From Pseudomonas crudilactis (GTDB lineage: Bacteria > Pseudomonadota > Gammaproteobacteria > Pseudomonadales > Pseudomonadaceae): a DNA stretch of 64,000 bases. The stretch spans positions 1 to 64,000 of the forward strand of contig NZ_WXVV01000033.1 in the NCBI RefSeq assembly GCF_013433315.1, given 5' to 3'. Of this stretch, positions 51,099 through 59,314 are shown piece after piece; within the stretch, counting starts at the first letter, position 1; the number at the start of each line of letters is the position of its first letter. The translations under genes were made by a program, and so were the position numbers. The notes beneath the pieces were generated by a model. It made no database searches, was not told the origin of the DNA, and saw nothing but the letters and a program-made list of their open reading frames with translations.

Positions 51099-52499
51099 AT
51101 GATCAGCCCGAACTCAACGGATTCGAGTAGCCAATTGGCGCAGGGCTTCAAGCCTCGTCACGTGACCATGCTGTCCATCGCCGGAATTATCGGCGCCGGT
51201 TTGTTTGTGGGCTCGGGGCATGCCATTGCAGCGGCGGGGCCGGCGGTTCTGCTGGCTTATCTGTTCTCCGGTTTGCTGGTGGTGCTGGTCATGCGCATGC
51301 TAGGTGAGATGGCGGTGGCCAATCCCGACACCGGCTCATTCTCCACCTATGCCGACCAGGCCATCGGGCGCTGGGCAGGTTTTACCATCGGTTGGCTGTA
51401 CTGGTGGTTCTGGGTTTTGGTGATTCCTATCGAAGCGCTGGCCGCCGGGCATGTGTTGAACCAATGGTTTCCGCAGGTTGATGCATGGCTGTTCGCGTTG
51501 GGCTCGATCATTGCGCTGGTGGTGACCAACCTGTTCAGCGTGTCCAAGTACGGCGAATTCGAGTTCTGGTTCGCCATGGCCAAGGTCGTGGCGATCATTG
51601 GTTTTATCGGCGTTGGTTTTGCCGTGTTGATGGGCTGGATTCCCGACAGAGAAGTCAGCGGTTTGAGTGGGCTGATGGTCGAGCACGGTGGGTTTGCACC
51701 CAACGGCTTGTCAGCGGTGGTCGGCGCTTTCATCACCATCATGTTCAGCTTTATCGGTACCGAAGCGGTGACCATTGCCGCTGCCGAATCGAATGACCCG
51801 TCGCGAAACATTGCCAAGGCCACGCGCTCGGTGATCTGGCGCATCGGTGTGTTTTACCTGCTGTCGATCTTCGTGGTGATCTCCGTGGTGCCGTGGAATG
51901 ATCCGTTGCTGGCCTCGGTCGGCTCTTATCAGCGCGCCCTGGAAATCATGAACATTCCCCACGCCAAGTTCATGGTCGACATCGTCGTGCTGATTGCCGT
52001 GGCCAGTTGCATGAACTCCTCGATCTACATTGCCTCGCGCATGTTGTTTTCGTTGGGTCGTCGTGGCGACGCGCCGAAGATGCTGAAGGCGACGTCCTCG
52101 GAAGGTGTTCCGCGCGCAGCGGTCATCGCCAGCACCGTGATCGGTGCGTCAATCACCGTGTGGAGCTATTTCATGCCCGCCGGACTGTTTCAATTCCTGC
52201 TGGCCAGCTCCGGGGCGATTGCCTTGCTGGTCTACCTCGCCATTGCCGTGTCGCAGTTGCGCATGCGGCGGATTTTGCAACAGCGCAACGTCGAACTGAC
52301 CTTTCGCATGTGGCTGTTTCCCTGGCTGACGTGGCTGGTGATTGTGTTCATCTGCGCAGCGTTGGCGGTGATGATGATTACCCCGGAACACCGCACCGAA
52401 GTCACCACAACCATCGGCTTGGCGCTGGCGATTTCCTTTATCGGCCTGGTGACGTCGCGTCATCCTGCGCCGGCGGCGAGGGTCACGTCGGTGGGGTAA
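51099..52499 (+). CDS. gabP: Amino acid permease, GABA permease type
   Basis: A 466-residue APC-superfamily transporter. MLSIAGIIGAGLFVGSGHAIAAAGPAVLLAYLFSGLLVVLVMRMLGEMAV is the diagnostic first helix pair with the GAGLF substrate loop, followed by the GSFSTYADQAIGRWAGFTIGWLYWWFWV block and SMFSFIGTEAVTIAAAESNDP. This layout matches GabP, the proton-linked importer of 4-aminobutyrate. The frame runs upstream to 50943, but ATG 51099 begins the family N-terminus. Confidence 0.9.
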   Translation: MISPNSTDSSSQLAQGFKPRHVTMLSIAGIIGAGLFVGSGHAIAAAGPAVLLAYLFSGLLVVLVMRMLGEMAVANPDTGSFSTYADQAIGRWAGFTIGWLYWWFWVLVIPIEALAAGHVLNQWFPQVDAWLFALGSIIALVVTNLFSVSKYGEFEFWFAMAKVVAIIGFIGVGFAVLMGWIPDREVSGLSGLMVEHGGFAPNGLSAVVGAFITIMFSFIGTEAVTIAAAESNDPSRNIAKATRSVIWRIGVFYLLSIFVVISVVPWNDPLLASVGSYQRALEIMNIPHAKFMVDIVVLIAVASCMNSSIYIASRMLFSLGRRGDAPKMLKATSSEGVPRAAVIASTVIGASITVWSYFMPAGLFQFLLASSGAIALLVYLAIAVSQLRMRRILQQRNVELTFRMWLFPWLTWLVIVFICAALAVMMITPEHRTEVTTTIGLALAISFIGLVTSRHPAPAARVTSVG

Positions 52500-52585
52500 G
52501 GCTTTGGCGCCGAACCTGATACTCCCTTGGCGAAGGCCGAGGGATATGACCGACGCCTGCATCTCAGGCCGATCTTTATGAGGAC

Positions 52586-53689
52586 ATGATGTCATCGACC
52601 CCCACCGCGGCCGACGGTAAGACACAAACCGTTGGTTTTCTGCTGCTGGACAAATTCACCCTGATGTCGCTGGCGTCCGCCGTCGAGCCATTGCGCATGG
52701 CCAATCAACTGACGGGGCGAACGCTGTATCGCTGGCATACCTTCAGCCCCAATGGCGCGGCGGTCTGGGCCAGCGATGGCGTGCCGATCACGCCGGATGG
52801 AGCGTGGAGCAATCCCGCTGTGGCGGACACGGTCATCGTCTGCGGTGGCGTCGGCATCCAGAGTTCGATTACCCGCGAGCACACGACTTGGTTGCAAGCC
52901 TTGGCGCGTCAATCGAAGCGCTTGGGCGGGGTGTGCACCGGTAGCTGGGCGCTGGCCAAAGCCGGGTTGCTCGACGGCTACGAGTGCAGCGTGCATTGGG
53001 AATTTCTGGCAGCCATGCAGGAAGCTTTCCCGCGCGTCAGTGTCAGCACCAGCCTGTTTACCCTCGATCGCAACCGTTTCACCAGCTCCGGCGGAACCGC
53101 GCCGCTGGACATGATGCTGCACCTGATTGCGCGCGATCATGGTCGTGAGCTATCCAACGCCATCTCCGAGATGTTCGTCTACGAACGCATCCGCACCGAG
53201 CAGGACCATCAGCGAGTGCCGCTCAAACATGTGGTCGGCACGCATCAGCCCAAGCTGCAAGAAGTTGTTGCTTTGATGGAGGCCAATCTCGAAGAGCCGA
53301 TCGACCTGGATAACCTGGCTGAATACGTCGATTTGTCACGTCGGCAACTGGAGCGGCTATTTCAGAAATACCTGCAATGCACGCCGTCGCGCTACTACTT
53401 GAAGTTGCGGCTTATTCGCGCGCGACAGCTGCTCAAGCAAACCTCCTTGTCGATCGTTGAGCTGGCGTATGTTTGCGGTTTCGTCTCCACCCCGCATTTC
53501 TCCAAATGCTATCGCGAGCACTTTGGCGTGCCGCCGAGCGACGAGCGATCCGGTTCTGAGATGAGCCGTAAACCGGTAACGCAGCCGTCAATGATCAAGC
53601 CGCTGACGACGTTTGATCAGGCACGCAACGAATCGACGTTTGCCAGCGTTCGGATGGTGGAGGGTGGCGATCTGGTGTCTACGGGCTGA
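52586..53689 (+). CDS. GlxA-type AraC regulator (DJ-1-like sensor + HTH)
   Basis: A 367-residue regulator. Residues about 12-190 form a DJ-1/PfpI-like domain (TVGFLLLDKFTLMSLASAVEPLRMANQL, GGVCTGSWALAKAGLLDG with Cys in the nucleophile position), and residues 225-330 the AraC domain (LDNLAEYVDLSRRQLERLFQKYLQCTPSRYYLKLRLIRARQLLKQTSLSIVELAYVCGFVSTPHFSKCYRE). Members regulate amino-acid, carnitine, glycine betaine or choline catabolism in Pseudomonas. It follows gabP and could regulate it; the ligand is not defined. Confidence 0.9.
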   Translation: MMSSTPTAADGKTQTVGFLLLDKFTLMSLASAVEPLRMANQLTGRTLYRWHTFSPNGAAVWASDGVPITPDGAWSNPAVADTVIVCGGVGIQSSITREHTTWLQALARQSKRLGGVCTGSWALAKAGLLDGYECSVHWEFLAAMQEAFPRVSVSTSLFTLDRNRFTSSGGTAPLDMMLHLIARDHGRELSNAISEMFVYERIRTEQDHQRVPLKHVVGTHQPKLQEVVALMEANLEEPIDLDNLAEYVDLSRRQLERLFQKYLQCTPSRYYLKLRLIRARQLLKQTSLSIVELAYVCGFVSTPHFSKCYREHFGVPPSDERSGSEMSRKPVTQPSMIKPLTTFDQARNESTFASVRMVEGGDLVSTG

Positions 53690-53707
53690 TCGTTCTGGTT
53701 CCCGCGA

Positions 53708-54238
53708 TCACGACAAAGCCTGAATGACATCCGCAGCCATTTTTTCAGTACTTCTCATGCCGTCAACTCGCAACACCGGGGCTGTTTGCGCTGATAACCA
53801 CGACTCGTGCCACGCTCGATTGCGTCCTGAAAAGTCTGGATTGTCGTATTGCGAGGCCCATTCTCGAAAGGCCACATGTATTTCATGCATATCACCACCG
53901 GGCGCAATCCGATCTCCAAAGCGGCGCCTTTCCCGTACTGCCAGCCGCTCAAGGCGAACAGGCGTAGGTGTGACAACGAACACAATCAGATCGGCATGGG
54001 CAATCAGCGCATCTCCCCAATTGATACACGAGCCGGTCAACACCCAATCGTCGTCGCCGAGTTCTCGCTGCATCAATGAAACGCGTTCATCGGGTAGTCG
54101 TTTAGTCGTGAACGGAGGATTGGTGGGCAGCCAGTAATAATCATCGACATCGACGTGTTGCAGGTCGAGCAAAAGGGCGAGGTTCTGCCCCAATGTCGTC
54201 ACGCCCGCACACGAAGCGCCTGTAATGTAGATCCGCAA
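53708..54238 (-). CDS. Small P-loop NTPase, adenylate-kinase/topology-modulation-like
   Basis: A 176-residue protein with Walker A YITGASCAGVTTLGQNLA (GASCAGVTT), LQHVDVDDYYWLPTNPPFTTKR after it, DDDWVLTGSCINWGDALI and LERLAVRERRRFG. This is the AAA_17/adenylate-kinase-like NTPase group related to FlaR topology modulation proteins. It probably phosphorylates or binds a nucleotide or small molecule; partner unknown. Confidence 0.78.
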   Translation of the reverse strand: MRIYITGASCAGVTTLGQNLALLLDLQHVDVDDYYWLPTNPPFTTKRLPDERVSLMQRELGDDDWVLTGSCINWGDALIAHADLIVFVVTPTPVRLERLAVRERRRFGDRIAPGGDMHEIHVAFREWASQYDNPDFSGRNRAWHESWLSAQTAPVLRVDGMRSTEKMAADVIQALS

Positions 54239-54452
54239 TTTTCCTCCTTGAACAAGAGCCTGTTTCGGTTCGGCAAGGTATCAAGACAGCTCCCCGGGTG
54301 TAAGTACCGCCCATTCAGGGCGCACGGTTTATCAGTGCAGATTCCGCATCCGTATAGTTCTTCCCCCGTTACATCATTCCCCATAAACCTTCCAACTGAA
54401 TCGAAGTATTCAGCTCAATGACGCCGGTGAGTCGCCGGCACACGGAGGGACC

Positions 54453-54866
54453 ATGGACGCCACCGCAATTCCCGAGGGATTCACCCCATTCAGCCGCAGC
54501 AGCCCGTTGCTGGATTTGCTGGGCCCGATCTACGCGCGCGGCAGCGGGCTGCAATTGGAGCTGGGTTTATTGACTGACTCACGCCATGCCAACGGCCGTG
54601 GCACCTTGCATGGCGGGGTATTGGCGACATTGGCCGATGTCGGGATGGGTTACGCCATGGCCTTTTCCAGCGACCCTCCACAGCCATTGATCACCGCGAG
54701 CATGACCCTGGATTATCTCGGCGCGGTAAAAATGAATGAGTGGCTGGAGGTACGTCTGGAGTACTCGAAAAAGGGACGTCAATTGGCGTTTGCTGCAGTT
54801 AGTTTGAATGTTGGTGAGCGAACGGTTGCGCGGGCCAGTGCGGTGTTTGCGGTGCCGATGGGGTGA
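54453..54866 (+). CDS. PaaI family thioesterase
   Basis: A 137-residue hot-dog fold thioesterase: HANGRGTLHGGVLATLADVGMGYAMAF has the catalytic HGG motif and the conserved Asp/Glu side, followed by LITASMTLDYLGAVKMNEWLEVRLEYSKKGRQLAF. It hydrolyses acyl- or aryl-CoA thioesters. ATG 54453 has GGAGGG upstream. Last ordinary gene before the Ycf46-type cassette. Confidence 0.88.
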   Translation: MDATAIPEGFTPFSRSSPLLDLLGPIYARGSGLQLELGLLTDSRHANGRGTLHGGVLATLADVGMGYAMAFSSDPPQPLITASMTLDYLGAVKMNEWLEVRLEYSKKGRQLAFAAVSLNVGERTVARASAVFAVPMG

Positions 54867-55270
54867 GGCGTGTTCACCGCACAGTTTGAATGACTGGAGG
54901 TTTTTTAATATCCGATTTGGCATTCGCAAACGGGGGCTACGCCTTGCCGGAGTTGTCGCTCGAGTGTAGGGTACACAGCCGCTGCGATCTGTAGCGAAGC
55001 CAACTACCTGTGATGCTCTTTATTGGTAATGCCAAAACGTTAGGTATTGACCTTGAAGTTTTACTGTTTGATCGTTCCTTGCTGCCTGTAACTGCAACGG
55101 CCCCGGCCACTACAAAAGCGGTAAGGGTCGAAGTTCGCCAGAATAGTATGGCTACTTCAGACCGTCCCTGGCGCGTGATACACCAAAAACGTCAGTGGCA
55201 TAGACCAATGAGCAGTTCTAAACTCACCCCCTCAGTACCCGCTACTGCACCAACTCTAGAAGGTTTGTGA
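54867..55270. other. 404-bp region before the Ycf46-type cassette
   Basis: A GTG-initiated frame of 86 codons (55010-55270) ends exactly before the ATG of the next gene, so it could be a short upstream gene coupled to it, but its product (MMLFIGNAKTLGIDLEV...PATAPTLEGL) is low in complexity and unrecognised. Base composition drops toward AT from about 55010, the apparent left edge of the cassette. Confidence 0.4.
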
Positions 55271-56263
55271 ATGATAAAAACTATCCCTATATGGAAAATG
55301 ATGATGGCCACCAGGGGTAAGATATTGGGACTTGCACTCCTGGCATCCTTACCTGTTTTCGTCGTTGGCGGTGCGTGGGTATTCCTTGAAGGTTTGAAAA
55401 ATGGGCAAAAGAGCCAAGCTATAATGGGGTTTATCTGTCTGTTTTTCTTTGGTGTGGGCAGCGTGCTATTTGCACCTTCAAGAAAATATATTCCCGGCAA
55501 AACATTTCAGGGTTATAGAAATAAGAAGCTCAATACAAGGACAGCCGTATATTACGGTTACGCAATCATTATTTTTATTTGCTCGGTTTTTGCGGTGCTT
55601 GTACCTAAAGATATGCTGAAAGCCCTAGGCTATGGGGTGGTAGGTATTGTTGGTATTTATTATTATTCAAAGAGCCTAAAGTTTCACGCCGATATCGACT
55701 TTTCGACAAATGAGTATTTGGCAACTGCTCTGGGATTTCCAGCAGGTGAGAAGATTCTGCTCAGCTACCAGAATTTTGATGCGGGCGAAGTTGAAGCAGG
55801 TTGCAATGCTTTTGCCGCAACGGCGACAAAGTTAATTGTAGCGTCGTTTGATGGGAATGTTTGGGAAAAGCTGTCACGGGACCTGAATCAGATCTCGCGC
55901 ATTGGTATCATTGGTGATGAAAGCCAAAATTACTACGTTAAATTGCAGTTTAATGATGGAGCCGATGCTTTGCTGCGCATTGGACTATATGAAAAGCTCA
56001 CATCAAATCCCGTCTTGGTAGTAAGAAGGCTGTTGGAAACGATTGATGCAAGCCTCCTGAGTGATAATGGGACACTAAAGACAGCACCAAGACGCCGGGT
56101 AGTTGTCAGTTCTGCAGCGCCAATCTCGATTTCAGAAGATGTTGCGCCTGAGTCTACGCGCGCAGCCATGGTGCCTGTACGCAAAATTGAAGTGGCCCCT
56201 GATGTATTAAATGCCATCCGGTCCGCCGAGGAAGTTGCTCCCGGTCGCAGGCTGGAGCTTTAA
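55271..56263 (+). CDS. Four-helix membrane protein with PH-like C-terminal domain (Ycf46-type cassette gene 1)
   Basis: A 330-residue protein. Four hydrophobic helices lie at about residues 18-40, 48-69, 92-112 and 115-135. A soluble domain follows at about 150-260: EKILLSYQNFDAGEVEAGCNAFAATATKLIVASFDG, NVWEKLSRDLNQISRIGIIGDES, then LLRIGLYEKLTSNPVLVVRRLLETI. The A-T-TKLIVAS...ISRIGI pattern resembles bacterial PH domains that act as membrane-proximal adaptors. The rest is an Arg/Ala/Glu-rich tail. Only two bases separate it from the next gene. It could anchor or receive the AAA+ and radical SAM partners at the inner membrane. Confidence 0.7.
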   Translation: MIKTIPIWKMMMATRGKILGLALLASLPVFVVGGAWVFLEGLKNGQKSQAIMGFICLFFFGVGSVLFAPSRKYIPGKTFQGYRNKKLNTRTAVYYGYAIIIFICSVFAVLVPKDMLKALGYGVVGIVGIYYYSKSLKFHADIDFSTNEYLATALGFPAGEKILLSYQNFDAGEVEAGCNAFAATATKLIVASFDGNVWEKLSRDLNQISRIGIIGDESQNYYVKLQFNDGADALLRIGLYEKLTSNPVLVVRRLLETIDASLLSDNGTLKTAPRRRVVVSSAAPISISEDVAPESTRAAMVPVRKIEVAPDVLNAIRSAEEVAPGRRLEL

Positions 56264-56265
56264 AA

Positions 56266-56898
56266 ATGTCGCATTGTACAAAATTTGAGTTTTCTTATGT
56301 TAATGAAGAGGCTATTGCCAAAGCTTTCGGCAAGATGGGGCTGAGCCCAACGACGGGTCTGGTTTCCATATTTTCCAGCGACTTCAGTAAAAAAGTGTTG
56401 AGCAGAATAGGCTATATGGGCACGCAGCAATTTAGAGCTATTTGTGGCCAAACCGCTGATGGGTTCAATCTGTTTGTTTGCCAAATTGAGGATGGCTCTT
56501 ACAAACTCCTCATTGAACGGGAGAATGTTTCGGTTAACGATGAATCGATAATGGCTGAGTTGGCTTTAAGCTTTCAGAAAGCGTACATCAGCGTCGCCAT
56601 CGATGAAACCATCACGCGCATAGGCGCATCAGGTGTTCCAGCAAGAGTGAAAGAATATTTTCATGGGTTTGAAGTTGAATTTGGATCTAACTACGAATAC
56701 AGCATTCATGTCACGTTTACCGGCGATCAAGTAACGGAGGAAGTGCGTGGCGTGAAAGGCGACATTTGCACAAAACTTACTGAAGAGCTTGAATCGCTAC
56801 TGTCCAGGCCTACGGCGGAGCTTGTAACTGAATGGAAGCCGGAATATACCGTAGTCCATGAAGAGCAAACCCTTCAAATTCTCAGCGCGAATTTCTGA
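56266..56898 (+). CDS. Fused DUF1257-DUF2997-like protein (Ycf35-like)
   Basis: A 210-residue protein. The N-terminus MSHCTKFEFSYVNEEAIAKAFGKMGL is like DUF1257/Ycf35 (consensus MSHF-T-I-T...L-KAL-DLG), continuing to about residue 130. The last 70 residues, YSIHVTFTGDQVTEEVRGVKGDICTKLTEELESLL, match the small DUF2997 family, which is normally a separate gene next to DUF1257. Both accompany Ycf46-type ATPases in cyanobacteria and other bacteria. The fusion supports physical cooperation. GGAG within the preceding gene and immediate overlap with the following ATG indicate translational coupling. Confidence 0.68.
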   Translation: MSHCTKFEFSYVNEEAIAKAFGKMGLSPTTGLVSIFSSDFSKKVLSRIGYMGTQQFRAICGQTADGFNLFVCQIEDGSYKLLIERENVSVNDESIMAELALSFQKAYISVAIDETITRIGASGVPARVKEYFHGFEVEFGSNYEYSIHVTFTGDQVTEEVRGVKGDICTKLTEELESLLSRPTAELVTEWKPEYTVVHEEQTLQILSANF

Positions 56899-57420
56899 AT
56901 GGACATCAATGTACACCATATGGAGTTGAGCAGCGTTAACGGCCCCGGGTTGCGTTTGACATTATGGGTGCAGGGTTGTGCGCTGAATTGCAAGGGTTGC
57001 TTCAACCAGGCCACTCACCCACGCGAAGCGAGTAAGCTGATGCCTGTTCATGAGTTGGCACAGAAGATAAATGCACTGGACATCGCCGGGGTTACCCTCT
57101 CAGGGGGAGAACCGCTCGACCAGGCGCCGGCCGTGGAGCAATTGATACATGCCGTCAATGGCGAGAAAAACTGGATACTCTATACAGGCTATACGCCAAA
57201 AGAGATATTCCAGGATGAAGCCAAGATTCGAGTTGTCAAAGCCGTAGACTTGACGCTGGCCGGTCGGTATCGGCATAACGCTCAACACCCCTATCAGCAC
57301 AAGCAGATTATCAAAACCAGCGACAGAGTCGATATTGATTTTTTTAGTAATAGAAGAGTTGTCGAGTTTATTGTTTCAAGTTCTGGCGTTACCAAAACTG
57401 GTCTTCCGATGGATGTATAG
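56899..57420 (+). CDS. NrdG-like 4Fe-4S radical SAM protein (cassette gene 3)
   Basis: A 173-residue minimal radical SAM protein. The cluster motif is CALNCKGCFNQ (CxxxCxxC at about residues 26-33) with the upstream RLTLWVQG. The SAM-binding GGE segment is VTLSGGEPLDQAP and the body continues NWILYTGYTPKEIF and LTLAGRYRHNAQHPYQHK. Size and motifs match anaerobic ribonucleotide reductase activase (NrdG), but no nrdD is nearby. Its start ATG directly follows the previous stop. It probably makes a glycyl or substrate radical in service of the cassette. Confidence 0.85.
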   Translation: MDINVHHMELSSVNGPGLRLTLWVQGCALNCKGCFNQATHPREASKLMPVHELAQKINALDIAGVTLSGGEPLDQAPAVEQLIHAVNGEKNWILYTGYTPKEIFQDEAKIRVVKAVDLTLAGRYRHNAQHPYQHKQIIKTSDRVDIDFFSNRRVVEFIVSSSGVTKTGLPMDV

Positions 57421-57446
57421 CTCAGTTCAAATGTAGGGATATAGGT

Positions 57447-59057
57447 ATGAACCGTACCAAGCAGATAACAGATTACCTCAAGGCGCGTTATGCGGTTTTG
57501 GTTATTGAAACGTTTGAAGAAGAGCGTGCGCTGAGTGAGATTTCTGCAATCGCCAAAGCGCTTAGCCATCGTTTATTCGTTTGGAACTCGACACTTGGAG
57601 TTCAGATAAATGGCGTCGTGGCTGGGGATAAAACCTTTGATTTGAAAGTGGCTTTGGATTTTTGCGAAGAAAAGGCAAAAGAGGAGGGTAGCAAAAATAT
57701 TTTTGTTTTTTGTGATGCTCATAACTATCTTTCCTCAAACTCAAATCCCGTCTACCGCCGTCGACTTCGAGATCTGGCCATCAATATCCGCGCGCGTGGA
57801 TATCGAAGCAATTGCATTGTCGTGGCACCCAGTTTTGAAATTGCCAATGATCTGCAAAAGGAAGTTACATTAATTGACTTTCCTTTGCCGTCAAGGGATG
57901 AAGTCAAGGCTCAGATAAATAACTTTGTTGCTTCTTGGCAGGGCAATGACAGCGTCAAGATTGATCTTTCTAGCGAAACCAAAGATAAACTTATTGATGC
58001 CGCTTTGGGGCTCACGGCATTGGAAGTTGACAACAGCTTGTCTCGTTCATTGGTATCAAGTCTCAGCATAAATGAAAGTACTGTAAAGGATCTGCTTTCC
58101 GAAAAAAGACAAATTATACGCAAGACAGGGATCTTGGAATACATCGACTCAAAGGTAAGCCTTGAGGATGTTGGAGGATTGGCAACTCTTAAGAAGTGGC
58201 TTCATTTGCGTAGCCAGTGTTTTGGGCAGGCGGCTAGGGAGTTTGGTGTCGGAACCCCAAAGGGTTTGCTCTTAACTGGAGTTCCTGGTTGCGGTAAGTC
58301 TCTAACGGCGAAATGCGTATCGTCGTCATGGAACATGCCCTTATTGCGTTTGGACATGGGCAAAATTTTTCAAGGGGTGGTTGGCTCGTCAGAGTCCAAT
58401 ATTCGTTCCGCCCTGCGTACTGCCGAAGCTATTTCGCCCTGTATCCTATGGATCGATGAAATTGAAAAAGGACTTTCCGGCTCTTCCGGAGGAGCATCGG
58501 ATGGTGGCACGGCTACCCGCGTATTTGGAACACTGTTGACCTGGATGCAAGAAAAAACGGCACCTGTTTTTGTGTTTGCTACCGCCAACAACATCCACAG
58601 CCTACCTCCTGAATTGTTGAGAAAGGGGCGATTCGACGAGATATTTTTCGTTGACTTCCCGTCGACACTAGAAAGAAAGAAGATTCTTGAAATACACCTG
58701 AAGAGATTGAAGCGTGATCCGGAAAAATTTGATTTGGATCGATTGTCTGCTCTAGGAGGGGAGGCGAATTTTGGGAAAGATATTGTACTTTCTGGTGCTG
58801 AAATCGAAGCTTGGGTTGGGGATTCGCTGATTGAAGCGTTCGCACGGCGGGCGAATGGTTCTGGAGATGAAAGCGACCTGACGATGGCTGATTTTGAGAC
58901 GACTATTTCGCGTTTTGTACCCATGAGCAAAATGCGTAAAGACGAGTTCACAAAACTTCGTGATTGGGCGAATCAAAATGCAATTAGCGCTTCGGCTATG
59001 GTTGCCGGTCAGAATGATACGGAAGCTCAAATCGGTGGCAGGCAAATTGATTTTTAA
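57447..59057 (+). CDS. Ycf46-type AAA+ ATPase (cassette gene 4)
   Basis: A 536-residue protein. The N-terminal 230 residues (LKARYAVLVIETFEEERALSEISAIAKALSHRLFVWNST, then RRLRDLAINIRARGYRSNCIVVAPSFEIANDLQKEVTLIDFPLPS) are typical of Ycf46. The AAA+ module runs from about 235 to 420: LLLTGVPGCGKSLTAKCV (Walker A near residue 279), CILWIDEIEKGLSG (Walker B), VFVFATANNIHSLPPELLRKGRFDEIFFVDFP (sensor 1 and Arg finger), then the lid. The ATPase is predicted active. It likely remodels a protein partner, perhaps the membrane protein or the radical SAM enzyme. Confidence 0.88.
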   Translation: MNRTKQITDYLKARYAVLVIETFEEERALSEISAIAKALSHRLFVWNSTLGVQINGVVAGDKTFDLKVALDFCEEKAKEEGSKNIFVFCDAHNYLSSNSNPVYRRRLRDLAINIRARGYRSNCIVVAPSFEIANDLQKEVTLIDFPLPSRDEVKAQINNFVASWQGNDSVKIDLSSETKDKLIDAALGLTALEVDNSLSRSLVSSLSINESTVKDLLSEKRQIIRKTGILEYIDSKVSLEDVGGLATLKKWLHLRSQCFGQAAREFGVGTPKGLLLTGVPGCGKSLTAKCVSSSWNMPLLRLDMGKIFQGVVGSSESNIRSALRTAEAISPCILWIDEIEKGLSGSSGGASDGGTATRVFGTLLTWMQEKTAPVFVFATANNIHSLPPELLRKGRFDEIFFVDFPSTLERKKILEIHLKRLKRDPEKFDLDRLSALGGEANFGKDIVLSGAEIEAWVGDSLIEAFARRANGSGDESDLTMADFETTISRFVPMSKMRKDEFTKLRDWANQNAISASAMVAGQNDTEAQIGGRQIDF

Positions 59058-59137
59058 TCTGTGGTGATACGGCAGCCCGACTGCTTAAACCCTACTAGTG
59101 ACTCCCCCAAGCGGCTCAGCAGAACCGGGTGGGCCCA

Positions 59138-59173
59138 GGGAAGAAATGACCGTCTTGACCATCATTTCTTCCC
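59138..59173 (+). terminator. Perfect 12-bp hairpin behind the cassette
   Basis: GGGAAGAAATGA (59138-59149) pairs with TCATTTCTTCCC (59162-59173) across 12 bases, 80 bases after the ATPase stop. It probably ends the operon transcript; there is no strong T run. Confidence 0.55.
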
Positions 59174-59244
59174 TCGAAACAGAATTTCGAACCGCGAGAT
59201 CTGGATGTGGATGAGCGGGGTAGCAATCGGCACGCAGCATTCTC

Positions 59245-59285
59245 TTGTGAGCGACTGCTTCTGGCCGAAAGTCAGCCGCTCACAA
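59245..59285. repeat. Dispersed GGCCGAAAGC-type repeat inside a hairpin
   Basis: GACTGCTTCTGGCCGAAAGT (59253-59272) is flanked by TTGTGAGC and GCTCACAA arms (59245-59252, 59278-59285), so the repeat is presented in a loop. Same core as the copies at 40100-40157, 41397, 42682 and 44544. It is the right border of the AT-richer cassette. Confidence 0.65.
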
Positions 59286-59314
59286 GCGACTGTTCCCCCC
59301 TCAGTCCGAAACCC

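Noticed and set aside
55010..55270. 86-codon frame abutting the cassette
   Set aside because: Kept only as a remark: the junction with the next ATG is suggestive, but composition and sequence do not support a protein.
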